27,605 nt of DNA from Planctomycetaceae bacterium (GCA_031267635.1 JAIRYX010000317.1:1-27605), one strand, 5' to 3'; positions 1 through 8,938 are shown, counted from the first letter of the stretch. The notes: generated from the sequence alone by a model not told the origin. Numbers and translations are program-made.

Positions 1-1623
1 AGAGGTTGCGATTATGCCGATAAAGTGAAGGGCTTGTATGGCGGAGCGCCGAAAGACTGGCAACAAGCGTCGGCTCAAGAAATGGCACAGCTTTTACCGG
101 AAGATCATATCACTTGCCTTGCCGAAGATCCGGCAACAGGGATGATTTTATTTGGAACTCGTTTAAAAGGAATCGGCGTCTTTGATCCGTTGCAAGAACA
201 ATATGTCGGCGATCTCAATTCCTACTGGAAAACGAACGACCGATTTATCAGAGCCATTGTCCCGCTTTCTGATCGTCGCGTATCGTTCGGCTGCTATTTG
301 GGCGGCTTTACAACGATTGATCCTAAAAAACAGTTGACATCATTGGCGAAAAAATCAGGACTTGTAAAATCAAACAGACAAACGAGCAACCGACAAATCA
401 ACACCGTTGCGACAAAAAATTTCCCGCCGCTTCCGTCGGTAATTAAGCCGTTAAGTATTGAGGAAATCAAAGCAATGCAGGCGAAACTGGAATCGCTCAA
501 TGAACCGTTGCCGACACCTTACGCCGGCTATCTCGGCGAAGACTGGAAGACGCAAGGGGATTGGTTGGGAAGGACAACGAAGAATTGGGCGATTATGTGT
601 GCTGCGGTTTCGCCATTGGATCGACATGTGTTGATGTGCGGTGACTATTATCGGGTTGAATCTTTTATTGGTCCCAATGCAACGCCCGATGACACGATTC
701 GCCGTTGGTGTCATTGGATTAAAACCAACAATCCGAGTTCTCTTTGGGATCCGCTGAATGGTTATCGCCGTCAGGCGGAATGGGACGATCACGGTGAAGC
801 TTATCCTTTGTCGAAAGATGGTCCCGATATGTGGTATCTTCTGGAAATACGTAACAAAGGCATGTTCCGTATCGGTATGTATTTTTTCAACAAGGACGGA
901 CATGCAGGAATGAATCGGCTACGCGACTATCTTATCGAAGTTTATCCGTCGCCGCGTCAATGGACGGTCAAAGATTTTTATGAAGATTGGAAAAACCATT
1001 CGTTGGAAGCGGAAAAAATCGCGTGGTCGCAACCGCCGTTGACGCGAACTCGAATGCGCGATTTTTGGGGCGGCGTGTACAAACAGGTTCTTGTTGCGGG
1101 ACCTGGTAATTACTACGTTAAAATTGACCGAAATTATTCATTTAACACCATTCTTTCCGCCGTCATTGTGGAACGTTTGCAAGGCGAGCCGACACATGAA
1201 GAGTCGATTGGTATTCCCTTCGTTTCGCCTTATTTGCCTAAGGAAAATCCGTACCGAAGACCGCCGACGCCGCCGAAAAGCTATGAAACGGAGGAAGGTT
1301 GGCGAATCGGTCGATTTTGGAAAACGCTTGATGAAATCTATTGTTACAAAGGGGGGCTTGACACACAACGAAAAAACCGTATTATGGCTTATCAATGGGC
1401 AATGTTTCATTCCGATAATAATATGGAAATTACTCAAGCGTCAAAGGCGTTTCAGTGGCAGTTGAACCAATGGGACGAACGTCAACGCAAAGAATGGCGG
1501 GAGGCAATGGAAACGGCGTTCAAAACGCATTATGACGAAAACGAATCACTCAGGAAGAGTATCGAATCGCAGAAGCATGGACCGCCCCAGTTTTTTTTGG
1601 ATAGACATAAATGGCAACGTTAG
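1..1623 (+). CDS. C-terminal part of a beta-propeller (ligand-sensor type) protein, 5' truncated by window edge
   Basis: The frame is open from base 1. A GTG at 25 is in frame, but the codons before it are also open, so the real start is probably outside the window. Near the N-terminus of the visible part, 'DHITCLAEDPATGMILFGT' followed by 'GIGVFDP' fits one blade of a two-component-regulator-type propeller repeat (hydrophobic, then EDxxTG, then FGT). The rest is a long C-terminal region with aromatic-rich segments such as 'FFNKDGHAGMNRLRDY' and 'RDFWGGVYKQ', for which I know no named domain. I see no kinase or DNA-binding domain after the propeller, so a signalling role is not supported. A secreted or surface protein is more likely, but the signal peptide would lie outside the window. 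The next gene starts 32 bases downstream on the same strand. Confidence 0.7.
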   Translation, partial: RGCDYADKVKGLYGGAPKDWQQASAQEMAQLLPEDHITCLAEDPATGMILFGTRLKGIGVFDPLQEQYVGDLNSYWKTNDRFIRAIVPLSDRRVSFGCYLGGFTTIDPKKQLTSLAKKSGLVKSNRQTSNRQINTVATKNFPPLPSVIKPLSIEEIKAMQAKLESLNEPLPTPYAGYLGEDWKTQGDWLGRTTKNWAIMCAAVSPLDRHVLMCGDYYRVESFIGPNATPDDTIRRWCHWIKTNNPSSLWDPLNGYRRQAEWDDHGEAYPLSKDGPDMWYLLEIRNKGMFRIGMYFFNKDGHAGMNRLRDYLIEVYPSPRQWTVKDFYEDWKNHSLEAEKIAWSQPPLTRTRMRDFWGGVYKQVLVAGPGNYYVKIDRNYSFNTILSAVIVERLQGEPTHEESIGIPFVSPYLPKENPYRRPPTPPKSYETEEGWRIGRFWKTLDEIYCYKGGLDTQRKNRIMAYQWAMFHSDNNMEITQASKAFQWQLNQWDERQRKEWREAMETAFKTHYDENESLRKSIESQKHGPPQFFLDRHKWQR

Positions 1624-1655
1624 ATGTTTTTCATTGAAAGGACAAAATATAAATC

Positions 1656-2942
1656 ATGTTAAGATTAAGTTTGTGGATTTTGGCAATCCTGCTTGTCGCG
1701 GGTCAGATATTTGCGGATGATGTGGTTGTTTCCGTTTATGTCGATATGAAACAGACGGGACCGGTGAATTCGAGCGAAATAGTTCAGGCAAGAGTCGGCA
1801 AAAATGTCAATGCGACTTATTCGGCAACCGCGAATTATAACGGAAATCCGGTGTTGCACGCTGAAGAATCACTTCAAAGCACTCAATGGACTTACACGGT
1901 CAGCGCAGGTTCTGACGTTATTTATAGTCCAAGTTCGGGTAACGGTAGTTCGGTAACAATGACTGCCAAGAGTACCGAAGCGGGAACATATACGATGACT
2001 GCTACGTTCGATGTCACGTTTACGATCAAAACGCCGCAAAAAGACAGTAATGGAAATTATGTTTATAGTAACGGTGTTCAGCAATTTACAACACGAACTG
2101 ATGGACCATATACCGGAAGCGGTTCGGCAACGCTCAATGTCAAAGATGGGAAGTTTGAAGTAAAAATCAAACCGAGTGTTTTAATTCCACAATATTCTGG
2201 TGATACCAATGGATATCGAAATAAATTAGGTATTGGTGAAGAGACAGCAACTATCCTTGTTTTCCCAGAAGAGGATTCAGAAGATACCGTTGTATTTTAT
2301 ACTGCCACCTCTTCGGATTTTTCAGTTTCAGGGGCTTCTTTTGACGCAGGAGCATTCGCTAAACAAGGTACAATTTCTGTTTATGCAAATATTAATGGCA
2401 ATCCCGAACCTGACGGACCGGAAACAATTGGGGTTACCATTGTTGAACCGGGGGGTGCGGGGATGGTTAATTTACAGAAAAAGCCACATCCCAATCCTCC
2501 CCAAAATCCAGGAGACGCATACGCCCCATTTGTTGGCATGGAAACAAAGGCTTATTTTTTACCTAATGATGTGTCTTTTTCGCGAGTTGAAATACAAGAA
2601 GGAAATATACCTTCTTCAAGAGAAGGTTATTTTAAACAACTTTATCCTAATGGCTATGATCATCCAGAAGGTGATTGGTTTGGAATATCACATAATCCTA
2701 TAGGACCGTATTACAATGAAGATATTGCAACGGATAATGTGGGTGGTGGCCCATTTTATCAGCCTCCCACATTTGAAGATGGTTCTTATTTTCAATGGGA
2801 CATACCATGGTTCTACAGAGTTGTAGGTCATGCCAAAAGTTTGGATAAATATTTTATCTTAACCCATTATGCAACAATGGATAAAGATGGTAATATGGAA
2901 ATATCCAAAGGGGGAGCAACAGAATCGACACCGCCATATTAG
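1656..2942 (+). CDS. secreted protein with Ig-like/beta-rich character, function unknown
   Basis: The 428-residue protein starts with a clear signal peptide: a hydrophobic core at residues 3-18 and a likely cut after 'GQIFA'. The mature part is Thr/Ser/Gly/Val rich, with alternating beta-strand patterns such as 'TQWTYTVSAGSDVIYSPSSG' at roughly residues 73-92, typical of Ig-like or cadherin-like folds. A purine-rich GAAAGGA about 16 bases before the ATG is the only ribosome site seen. Base use changes along the gene: the first ~500 bases resemble neighbouring housekeeping genes, whereas the part after about 2150 is much richer in A and T. This may mean a fused or recombined 3' half. It follows the propeller gene by 32 bases, so the two may be co-transcribed. 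I do not recognise the family. Confidence 0.75.
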   Translation: MLRLSLWILAILLVAGQIFADDVVVSVYVDMKQTGPVNSSEIVQARVGKNVNATYSATANYNGNPVLHAEESLQSTQWTYTVSAGSDVIYSPSSGNGSSVTMTAKSTEAGTYTMTATFDVTFTIKTPQKDSNGNYVYSNGVQQFTTRTDGPYTGSGSATLNVKDGKFEVKIKPSVLIPQYSGDTNGYRNKLGIGEETATILVFPEEDSEDTVVFYTATSSDFSVSGASFDAGAFAKQGTISVYANINGNPEPDGPETIGVTIVEPGGAGMVNLQKKPHPNPPQNPGDAYAPFVGMETKAYFLPNDVSFSRVEIQEGNIPSSREGYFKQLYPNGYDHPEGDWFGISHNPIGPYYNEDIATDNVGGGPFYQPPTFEDGSYFQWDIPWFYRVVGHAKSLDKYFILTHYATMDKDGNMEISKGGATESTPPY

Positions 2943-3069
2943 ACATTTTCTCTAACTTTGGCAACACAAATAGTACCATCCCCAAAACTTTATTTGATGA
3001 CTGCTTAAATTGTGTGTATCTTGTAGCGTTAAGTTAGGGGGTATGTCATGTCTATTGAGAATTTTGTTA

Positions 3070-3116
3070 TATAATGTGTTAATTAAAATTTAGTAGCTAT
3101 TAATAAAAGATTAGGA
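3070..3116 (+). promoter_or_regulatory. candidate -10 box and ribosome site for the SHD1-like gene
   Basis: A perfect TATAAT lies at 3070-3075 in a very AT-rich spacer, and an AGGAG ribosome site lies at 3112-3116, eight bases before the ATG at 3125. No convincing -35 hexamer is seen at the right distance, so the promoter call is weak. The ribosome site supports the chosen start. Confidence 0.35.
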
Positions 3117-3124
3117 GTAATAAA

Positions 3125-4108
3125 ATGCGAGTTTTTTTTCGAAATATAATAAAAATCTTTGACATTCTATTTCATCAACAAATTGTTCGTTTTTGTACGT
3201 TTTTTTTGATACTGTCAGCGACATGCTTTTTCGCAATGACTGTTTTGGCGGAAGATTTAAGCATGATTTCAGGTGTTACTGAAAAAACAAATGAAAAAAT
3301 GATGTTGGAATATGAAGTCTTTGTAAAAACTATTTCTAAGAAGGATTTCTATAAAAGAAATACTGATATTGACTATACTGATGATATAAATAACATCAAT
3401 AAAACTGTTGATGAATTTTTTCAGTTATGTTTTCAAATGACGAGAGATAACATAACTAAATTACGCTCTTTTAAGAAAACTCCTCACCAAAAAAATGAGA
3501 AAGATCGTTTTAAATATGCCAATGAAATTCTTGGCTTGAGACAAACGCTTGTTAAAAACATTGATAAGAATTTTGATTTTTCAATACCGGTCTTCCGAAA
3601 TATTCATGCACCTGGTTATATGTCTGGAGGTGATCCTAATGTAATTCAAAACCTTGAAGAGAGAAAAAAATATGAAGAAGCACTATGGAAAAATAGTGTC
3701 AATAGTTTTCAAATTCGAATTCAACGATCACTTATTGATTGTGATTCTAGGTTGACGAAAGCATTAACTCAATTTTTTATTGACAATTACGCTCAAATCC
3801 CTCGCGCTGACGATGAACTTATTGAACTTTTGGAGAAGTATGAATACCCTGAAGAAGAAAAAGTAAAAATATTTGAAGCTTTGAATATTCCTTACAAAGG
3901 TTTCCGCGAATGGCAAACAAACGACGGTTTACTCACGCTAACGGCAAAATTGATTTCTGCCGACACACAAGAGATTAAGATTGAAAAAGAAGACGGAAAA
4001 CAGTTTACTATCGAAATTTCTTATCTCCGCAAAGAAGATCAGGATTATGTGAAAAAACAACTTGAGTCCGAAAAGAAAACGCCCGAAGGTGAAAAAACGA
4101 AAAATTGA
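3125..4108 (+). CDS. exported protein with a C-terminal SHD1-like domain
   Basis: 327 residues. The N-terminus has a long basic lead followed by a hydrophobic stretch (about residues 24-41) and 'TVLAED', which reads as a signal peptide or membrane anchor. The middle is charged and helical, with many Lys, Glu and Asn, and has no domain I know. Residues ~262-318 ('REWQTNDGLLTLTAKLIS' then 'KEDGKQFTIEISYLRKED') match the SHD1 pattern (RxWxdxxG, alternating strands, dGk, L-pattern, then xxDxxYV), which is common in exported planctomycete proteins. In eukaryotic Sla1 this domain binds peptides; its bacterial role is unknown. The gene is strongly AT-rich compared with trmD downstream, which suggests a different history or relaxed selection. 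It is preceded by an AGGAG ribosome site. Confidence 0.75.
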   Translation: MRVFFRNIIKIFDILFHQQIVRFCTFFLILSATCFFAMTVLAEDLSMISGVTEKTNEKMMLEYEVFVKTISKKDFYKRNTDIDYTDDINNINKTVDEFFQLCFQMTRDNITKLRSFKKTPHQKNEKDRFKYANEILGLRQTLVKNIDKNFDFSIPVFRNIHAPGYMSGGDPNVIQNLEERKKYEEALWKNSVNSFQIRIQRSLIDCDSRLTKALTQFFIDNYAQIPRADDELIELLEKYEYPEEEKVKIFEALNIPYKGFREWQTNDGLLTLTAKLISADTQEIKIEKEDGKQFTIEISYLRKEDQDYVKKQLESEKKTPEGEKTKN

Positions 4109-4164
4109 TCTGACCTTATCATAACTCAATGTATCTGAAATTCTAAGCGTTTGAGGGGAAAATT

Positions 4165-4199
4165 AATGTCGGTTGCCCAATGGATGGTTAACCGACATT
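4165..4199 (+). terminator. 10-bp perfect stem-loop downstream of the SHD1-like gene
   Basis: The arms AATGTCGGTT (4165-4174) and AACCGACATT (4190-4199) pair perfectly around a 15-base loop, 57 bases after the stop codon. No strong T-run follows (GATTTATAAACC), so it may be a weak terminator, an mRNA-stabilising hairpin or a small palindromic repeat. Confidence 0.4.
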
Positions 4200-4389
4200 G
4201 ATTTATAAACCAACCCAAAATCAACAATTTTGTTTTGAAATGGTGAAGACATGGGAAAGTTTCCTGCTTATTTCACATTTTGAGGAGAGAATAAATTTTA
4301 CAAATCAATAGGTCAACTGAACAAAATAGAAACACAAAATTACTAATAATACACAGTAAAACAAATAATGCAGGATATTTAAGTATTTC

Positions 4390-5076
4390 ATGTTATTTGA
4401 TATTTTAACGCTGTTTCCGAATATTTTCGACGGTTATTTGTCGGAAAGTTTGGTGAAAAACGCGATTGATCGTGAATTGATTCGCGTGAGGCGTTATAAT
4501 ATTCGGGATTGGTCAACCGATAAACACCACAAAGTCGATGACTCGCCTTACGGAGGCGGATCGGGGATGGTGTTGAAAGTGGATTGCGTTGTTCCGTGTG
4601 TTGAGGAAGTGCGAGCAAACGAGGAGAATCGCGGACGGTTGTTGATGATGACTCCGCAAGGAAAACGAATCGACCAAAAGTTTGTTGAAGAACTATCGCA
4701 AGAACAGCGGATTTTATTGCTGTGCGGACGTTACGAAGGTTTCGACGAACGAGTTTCGCAGATTTTGCAACCGGAAGAAATTTCGATAGGCGATTACGTT
4801 CTCAACGGCGGCGAAGCGGCGGCGATGATAATTATTGACGCGGTGATTCGGCTTGTGCCGGGCGTCTTGGGCGACGAATTTTCAAGTTTGTGCGATTCGT
4901 TTTCAACAGGAAACCGTTTATTGGAAGGACCGCAATATACACGTCCCCGCGTTTACCGCGGATTGGAAGTGCCGGAAATTTTGGTCGGCGGAAATCACGA
5001 ACAAATTCAACAATGGCGAGCGGAAGAAGCGGTCAAACGCACCGAACAACGCCGCCCTGACCTTTTTCAATATTAA
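4390..5076 (+). CDS. trmD: tRNA (guanine-N1)-methyltransferase TrmD
   Basis: TrmD methylates N1 of G37 in tRNAs that read CNN codons, using S-adenosylmethionine, and so prevents +1 frameshifting. At 228 residues it has the normal length. The family's knotted SPOUT fold signatures are clear: N-terminal 'FDILTLFPNIFDGYL', 'DDSPYGGGSGMVLK', the cofactor loops 'LLCGRYEGFDERV' and 'SIGDYVLNGGEAAAM', then 'RLVPGVLG', and the C-terminal 'PQYTRPRVYRGLEVPEILVG' followed by GNH. rplS follows 224 bases later, keeping the common trmD-rplS order. The usual upstream partners rpsP and rimM are absent here and replaced by an AT-rich gene. No strong ribosome site is visible; the nearest purine run, AGGA, is about 14 bases upstream. 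Confidence 0.97.
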   Translation: MLFDILTLFPNIFDGYLSESLVKNAIDRELIRVRRYNIRDWSTDKHHKVDDSPYGGGSGMVLKVDCVVPCVEEVRANEENRGRLLMMTPQGKRIDQKFVEELSQEQRILLLCGRYEGFDERVSQILQPEEISIGDYVLNGGEAAAMIIIDAVIRLVPGVLGDEFSSLCDSFSTGNRLLEGPQYTRPRVYRGLEVPEILVGGNHEQIQQWRAEEAVKRTEQRRPDLFQY

Positions 5077-5300
5077 ACGATGATTGTTATCCGCGAAAAA
5101 ACACAATATTTTGACTTGCTGTTTTTGATAAGACGGGATTATACCATGCCGATTTTTATAAATCACATTTTTCTTGTCAATCTTGTTGAAAGAAATTCGC
5201 AGTAAATAGAACTTTATTACAAACTAAACCATTAAATTAATTCAATAATCTGTCGGCGGATAACGGCGGCGGTGATAGAAAGTCAATTGAGGAAACTGTT

Positions 5301-5738
5301 ATGAGTCAGGAATTGCTCAAGTATGTCGAGAAGCTTTCCCAAAAAGAAAACATCGATAAATTTGAAATCGGCGACACGGTGAATGTGCATTGCCGTATTC
5401 TCGAAGGCGACAAGGAACGTGTACAGCTTTTTAACGGCGTAGTGATTGCGCGAAGCGGAAGCGGAACTGCCGAAATGTTTACGGTTCGCCGTATGGTTGC
5501 GGGGGAAGGCGTGGAGCGTAAGTTTGCCGCTTCGTCACCGCGAATCGCAAAAATTGAAGTGGTGCGGTCGGCTGTTGTGCGGCGTGCGAAGCTTTACTTC
5601 TTGCGCGGGCGAGTCGGTAAAGCGGTACGTCTCAAAGAACGGCGAATTGAGCGTAAAGCGGAAACGATTAAACCGAAAACGAAAAAACGCGGACGAAAAA
5701 GAACAGCGGCAAAAGCAGCAAGAGCGGCGGAAGAATAA
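5301..5738 (+). CDS. rplS: 50S ribosomal protein L19 (bL19) with basic C-terminal tail
   Basis: L19 sits at the 30S-50S interface of the ribosome. Recognition rests on the core 'KFEIGDTVNVHCRILEGDKE' with 'QLFNGVVIARSGSG', 'FTVRRMVAGEGVER', 'SPRIAKIEVVRSAVVRRAKL' and 'YFLRGRVGKAVRLKE'. The protein is 145 residues, about 30 longer than the usual 115-120. The surplus is a Lys/Arg/Ala tail from about residue 117 ('KPKTKKRGRKRTAAKAARAA'). A GAGG lies about eight bases before the ATG. It sits after trmD in the usual order, but the long 224-base gap makes a separate promoter likely. Confidence 0.97.
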   Translation: MSQELLKYVEKLSQKENIDKFEIGDTVNVHCRILEGDKERVQLFNGVVIARSGSGTAEMFTVRRMVAGEGVERKFAASSPRIAKIEVVRSAVVRRAKLYFLRGRVGKAVRLKERRIERKAETIKPKTKKRGRKRTAAKAARAAEE

Positions 5739-5787
5739 TCCGCTCTCCTTTATCCTGCCGTTTTTAAGACAGGGTTGATCGTTCATT

Positions 5788-5857
5788 ACGTCCCAAAAGT
5801 CCCTTGTGTTTCTAACGTCCCTTTTTTGATGAAAGATAAACTTTAAAGTGTGAGGAG
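5788..5857 (+). repeat. GTCCC-rich leader repeat, copy 1, before hisA
   Basis: The block runs through CCCAAAAGTCCCTTGTGT, then TCTAACGTCCCTTTTTTGA, then GAAAGATAAACTTTAAAG, and ends in GTGTGAGGAG. It closely matches blocks at 15243-15303 and 26748-26812. Here it ends about 18 bases before the hisA start. It could be a promoter/leader shared by several genes, or a mobile repeat. Confidence 0.6.
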
Positions 5858-5863
5858 TAGAAC

Positions 5864-5870
5864 AGAGGAG
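5864..5870 (+). promoter_or_regulatory. strong ribosome binding site of hisA
   Basis: AGAGGAG sits five bases before the ATG at 5876. It is one of the few strong Shine-Dalgarno sites in the window and fixes the hisA start. Confidence 0.7.
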
Positions 5871-5875
5871 ATTCT

Positions 5876-6595
5876 ATGGAAATATGGCCCGCGATTGATA
5901 TTCGTCAAGGGAAATGTGTACGGTTGCGCCAAGGAGATTACTCGCAGGAAACGGTGTTTAGTGAGAGTCCGGCGGAAACGGCGCAATACTGGGCGTCGCA
6001 AGGAGCGAAGCGTTTGCATCTTGTCGATTTAGACGGGGCAAAAGACGGAAAGCCGACGAATCTTGAAAGCATCCGCAAGCTGGTGCGAACAGTTGATGTT
6101 CCGTGCGAACTCGGCGGAGGGATTCGGGATGAGCAAACGATTCAGCTTTTTCTCAATGAAGGAATCGCGCGGCTGGTTGTTGGAACGTTAGCGTTGAAAC
6201 AACCGGACTGGTTTCGGAAAATGTGCGACAAGTATCCCGAAAAGCTGGTGCTCGGTATCGACGCAAAAGGCGGACGAGTTGCTACGGATGGATGGCTGGA
6301 AACCAGCGAGACTTCGGCGGCGGAACTGGCGAAACAGTTTGAAGAATTGCCGATTGCTGCAATCGTTTACACGGACGTCGCGACGGACGGCATGATGCAA
6401 GGACCGAACCTTGCGGAAATGCAAACAATGCAGCAACACGTTCGCGTGCCGGTGATTGCGTCGGGAGGAGTGACGACATTCGACGACATACAACGTCTGG
6501 ACGACGCGAAACTCGCCGGATGTATTATCGGACGCGCTCTTTACGAGAAGACGATTCTTCTTTCCGAAGTTATGAAGTGTTTTGAACCGCGTTAA
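5876..6595 (+). CDS. hisA: phosphoribosylformimino-5-aminoimidazole carboxamide ribotide isomerase HisA
   Basis: HisA catalyses the Amadori isomerisation of ProFAR to PRFAR, a middle step of histidine biosynthesis. At 239 residues it has the normal length for this (beta/alpha)8 barrel. Signatures are 'PAIDIRQGKCVRLRQGDY' with the first catalytic Asp (D8), 'LHLVDLDGAKDGKP', 'ELGGGIRDEQTI', 'LGIDAKGGRVATDGW', 'YTDVATDGMMQGPNL' with the second catalytic Asp, and the phosphate-binding 'VIASGGVTTFDD' and 'GCIIGRALYE'. No other his gene is in the window, so histidine genes are dispersed. Its stop is only three bases from the stop of proB on the opposite strand; there is no room for an independent terminator between these convergent genes. 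Confidence 0.97.
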   Translation: MEIWPAIDIRQGKCVRLRQGDYSQETVFSESPAETAQYWASQGAKRLHLVDLDGAKDGKPTNLESIRKLVRTVDVPCELGGGIRDEQTIQLFLNEGIARLVVGTLALKQPDWFRKMCDKYPEKLVLGIDAKGGRVATDGWLETSETSAAELAKQFEELPIAAIVYTDVATDGMMQGPNLAEMQTMQQHVRVPVIASGGVTTFDDIQRLDDAKLAGCIIGRALYEKTILLSEVMKCFEPR

Positions 6596-6598
6596 ACG

Positions 6599-7735
6599 TC
6601 AATCTGTAATCTGAATATTATCGCAGTGGATGATTTCTTCATACGGGCAACGATCTAAAAGCTCGTGAATCTCACGAGTTTTCTTTCCGCGGATAAGCAG
6701 CACGTCTTTCATGGAATAATTGCTCAACCCGCGTGCGATTTCGTTTCCCGACTTGTCCAGCACAAGAACGATGTCGCCTTTTTGAAACGTGCCGTGACAA
6801 TCCAAAACGCCAATCGGCAGCAGACTTTTACGTCGGAGATGCAACGCCGCCGCCGCGCCGTCGTCCACAATGACGCTTCCTTTCGCTTGTCCGGCGTAAC
6901 CGATCCATCGTTTGCGGGCGGAGCGGATTCCATGCTGCCCGTGAAAGAACGTGCCGACGTCTTCGCCGTTAAAAATCGCAGTGAGATTCCCCGACGTCTC
7001 GCCGTTGGCAATAATCACGTGTCCGCCGGACGCCGTGGTCATTTTGGCGGCGGTCAATTTGCTTGACATACCGCCTTTGCTGAGCGGGGATTTTTTCTTT
7101 GCCGCCATTTGCATTAGCGACGGCGACCATTTCTCCACCATCGGAATCCGTTGAGACGTTGGCAACGCCGGATCGCCGTCAAAAAGTCCGTCCACATCCG
7201 TCAGAAGAATCAAAAGCGGACGTTCAAAAAGATTCGCAACCAACGCGGCAAGCCGGTCGTTATCGCCGAATGTCGAGTGCAGTTCCTGCACGCTGACGGT
7301 GTCGTTTTCGTTGATAATCGGAATCGCCCCGAAATCAAGGATCGAACGGATCGCGTTGTAAGTATTGAGATAGCGTTTACGGCTGGAAAGATCGTCCGCC
7401 GTGAGTAGCACTTGTGCGGGAATCGCACCCGACCGGCTCATCAATTCTTCATACGCTTCCATCAATTTGCCCTGACCGATTGCGGCAATCGCCTGCAATT
7501 TCGGATTTTCGGTCGGACGGCTCTTCAAGCCGAGCCGCCCCATCCCCGCGCCAACCGCACCGGAACTGACAAGAATCACCTTCTTCCCCAATTCGCGCAC
7601 CGCAAGAATGTCATCGACCAGATATTCAATCCGCTCGATATTGAGCAATCCGTTGTCGTGCGTCAGAACATTTGTTCCGACCTTCACCACAACCCATTGC
7701 GACTTTTTGACAATTTGTTGACGTAAATGTTTCAT
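6599..7735 (-). CDS. proB: glutamate 5-kinase ProB with C-terminal PUA domain
   Basis: ProB phosphorylates L-glutamate with ATP, the first and feedback-controlled step of proline synthesis. The 378-residue protein has the full two-domain form. The N-terminal amino-acid kinase domain shows 'VVVKVGTNVLT' (residues 15-25), 'VILVSSGAVGAGMGRL', 'QVLLTADDLSSRKRYLN', 'PIINENDTVS', 'FGDNDRLAALVANL', 'LLTDVDGLFDGDP' and 'GGMSSKLTAAKMTTASG'. A PUA domain follows from about residue 290. proA is not adjacent. Nothing follows on its strand before hisA, so it is expressed alone or last in a unit. Upstream is a 237-base spacer full of short repeats. Confidence 0.96.
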   Translation of the reverse strand: MKHLRQQIVKKSQWVVVKVGTNVLTHDNGLLNIERIEYLVDDILAVRELGKKVILVSSGAVGAGMGRLGLKSRPTENPKLQAIAAIGQGKLMEAYEELMSRSGAIPAQVLLTADDLSSRKRYLNTYNAIRSILDFGAIPIINENDTVSVQELHSTFGDNDRLAALVANLFERPLLILLTDVDGLFDGDPALPTSQRIPMVEKWSPSLMQMAAKKKSPLSKGGMSSKLTAAKMTTASGGHVIIANGETSGNLTAIFNGEDVGTFFHGQHGIRSARKRWIGYAGQAKGSVIVDDGAAAALHLRRKSLLPIGVLDCHGTFQKGDIVLVLDKSGNEIARGLSNYSMKDVLLIRGKKTREIHELLDRCPYEEIIHCDNIQITD

Positions 7736-7972
7736 AAAGCAAAGAAGATTCAGGTATTGGTTGGCAGTTTTCAGTTGACTGTTTCCAGTTTTCAGACGCT
7801 AAAAACTGAAAACCGGAGCTATCCCCAAGTAGCAGAGGAGTTTTTTTAGGGACAAAAGGGATGTCTGGGACTTTAGGGAGTTGCTATTTGGGATTCGGAA
7901 ATCACTTTTTTGTTTCAGAATCTCTTCTCTCAAGAGTCTCTCTTGTCCCTTGAGTCCCCAAAGTCCCTTTGC
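7736..7972. repeat. spacer with nested inverted repeats and GTCCC-type motifs
   Basis: Between proB and the agmatinase-family gene lie several copies of CAGTTTTCAG-like sequence. One forms a hairpin with arms GTTTTCAG (7788-7795) and CTGAAAAC (7806-7813). A block at about 7842-7880 (AGGGACAAAAGGGATGTC then GGGACTTTAGGGAG) is roughly the inverse of one at 7935-7970 (CTCTTGTCCCTTGAGTCC then CCAAAGTCCC). The pair could fold into a long imperfect stem. No gene is seen. Confidence 0.5.
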
Positions 7973-8836
7973 CTAGCAGTTAAACGCCATTATCTTCGCG
8001 ACGAGCCGCGCGGCGAGGTATTCTGTCGTGATGTTGCCGTTTTGATACGGCGCAACCTCGACAACGTCTGCGCCGATCACTTTTTTCGCAAGCGAGACTT
8101 CGTATAAAATAGCCGTCGCCTGCCGCCATGTCATGCCGCCCGGTTCGGGTGTTCCGGTTGCCGGTGCATACGCCGGATCAAAAGCGTCAATATCAAAGGT
8201 AATGTACACCGTGTCGGTGAGCGAGTCGAGAATCTTTTGAACCGCTTTCCGCAAACCTTCCTCCGTTTCAAGCATTGGCACGGTGATCCGTTTATTGATC
8301 TGCGACGGGCATTCGCGAAGCTCCACCGCACTGTAACTTCGGATTCCCACCTGTGTCAGAAACGGAGTTATCTCCAAAACCCGCCGCATCGCCGACGCAT
8401 GCGAATACTTTCCGCCGGTAAATTCATCGCGCAAATCGGAATGCGCGTCGAATTGCAACACGCTTAAATTGGGATAAACCTCCGCCGCCGCGCGGACAAT
8501 CGGCGGCGTAATACTATGCTCGCCGCCCAGAACAATCGGAAATCTTCCCGGACGGAACAAGGGGCGGACGGCGTCGTAAATCCGCCGCATTTCTTCGACC
8601 GGCGAATCCGCCGCCGGAACCGGATCGTAGGTCGCAATTCCCGCGTTGACATACTCGTTTTGCAACGTTTCATCGATTCGCTCTATTTGGTCGGAAACTT
8701 CCAAAATAGCGTCGGGACCTCTTGCCGCGCCATGCATAAAACAGACCGTTCCCTCATAAGGAACCGGTAAAACATGAAATCTCGCCGTTTCGGGATTCAT
8801 CAGCTCCGGCGGCAAATAAAAAAATGTTTTTCGCAT
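7973..8836 (-). CDS. speB: agmatinase / arginase-family ureohydrolase
   Basis: The ureohydrolase family uses a two-manganese centre to release urea; agmatinase converts agmatine to putrescine. The 287-residue protein has all metal ligands: GGEHS (H107), DAHSD (D130, H132, D134) and DIDAFD (D215, D217), plus 'GTPEPGG' with the conserved Glu (E231). Features such as 'VPYEGTVCFMHGAARGP' and 'KYSHASAMRRVLE' favour agmatinase over arginase, but substrate choice within this family is hard to predict. Guanidinobutyrase or a related activity is possible. There is no arginine decarboxylase gene nearby to confirm a polyamine route. The downstream D-hydroxyacid dehydrogenase gene lies on the same strand, about 100 bases upstream in transcription order. 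Confidence 0.88.
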   Translation of the reverse strand: MRKTFFYLPPELMNPETARFHVLPVPYEGTVCFMHGAARGPDAILEVSDQIERIDETLQNEYVNAGIATYDPVPAADSPVEEMRRIYDAVRPLFRPGRFPIVLGGEHSITPPIVRAAAEVYPNLSVLQFDAHSDLRDEFTGGKYSHASAMRRVLEITPFLTQVGIRSYSAVELRECPSQINKRITVPMLETEEGLRKAVQKILDSLTDTVYITFDIDAFDPAYAPATGTPEPGGMTWRQATAILYEVSLAKKVIGADVVEVAPYQNGNITTEYLAARLVAKIMAFNC

Positions 8837-8938
8837 AAAAGAAAAGGATTAAAAGGAATAAAACCGCATGACGATACGCTTTTGCCGTCTTGGAAATCCA
8901 TGTCGAAATCCACATCGAAATCCGGCGGAAGGAAGCCG

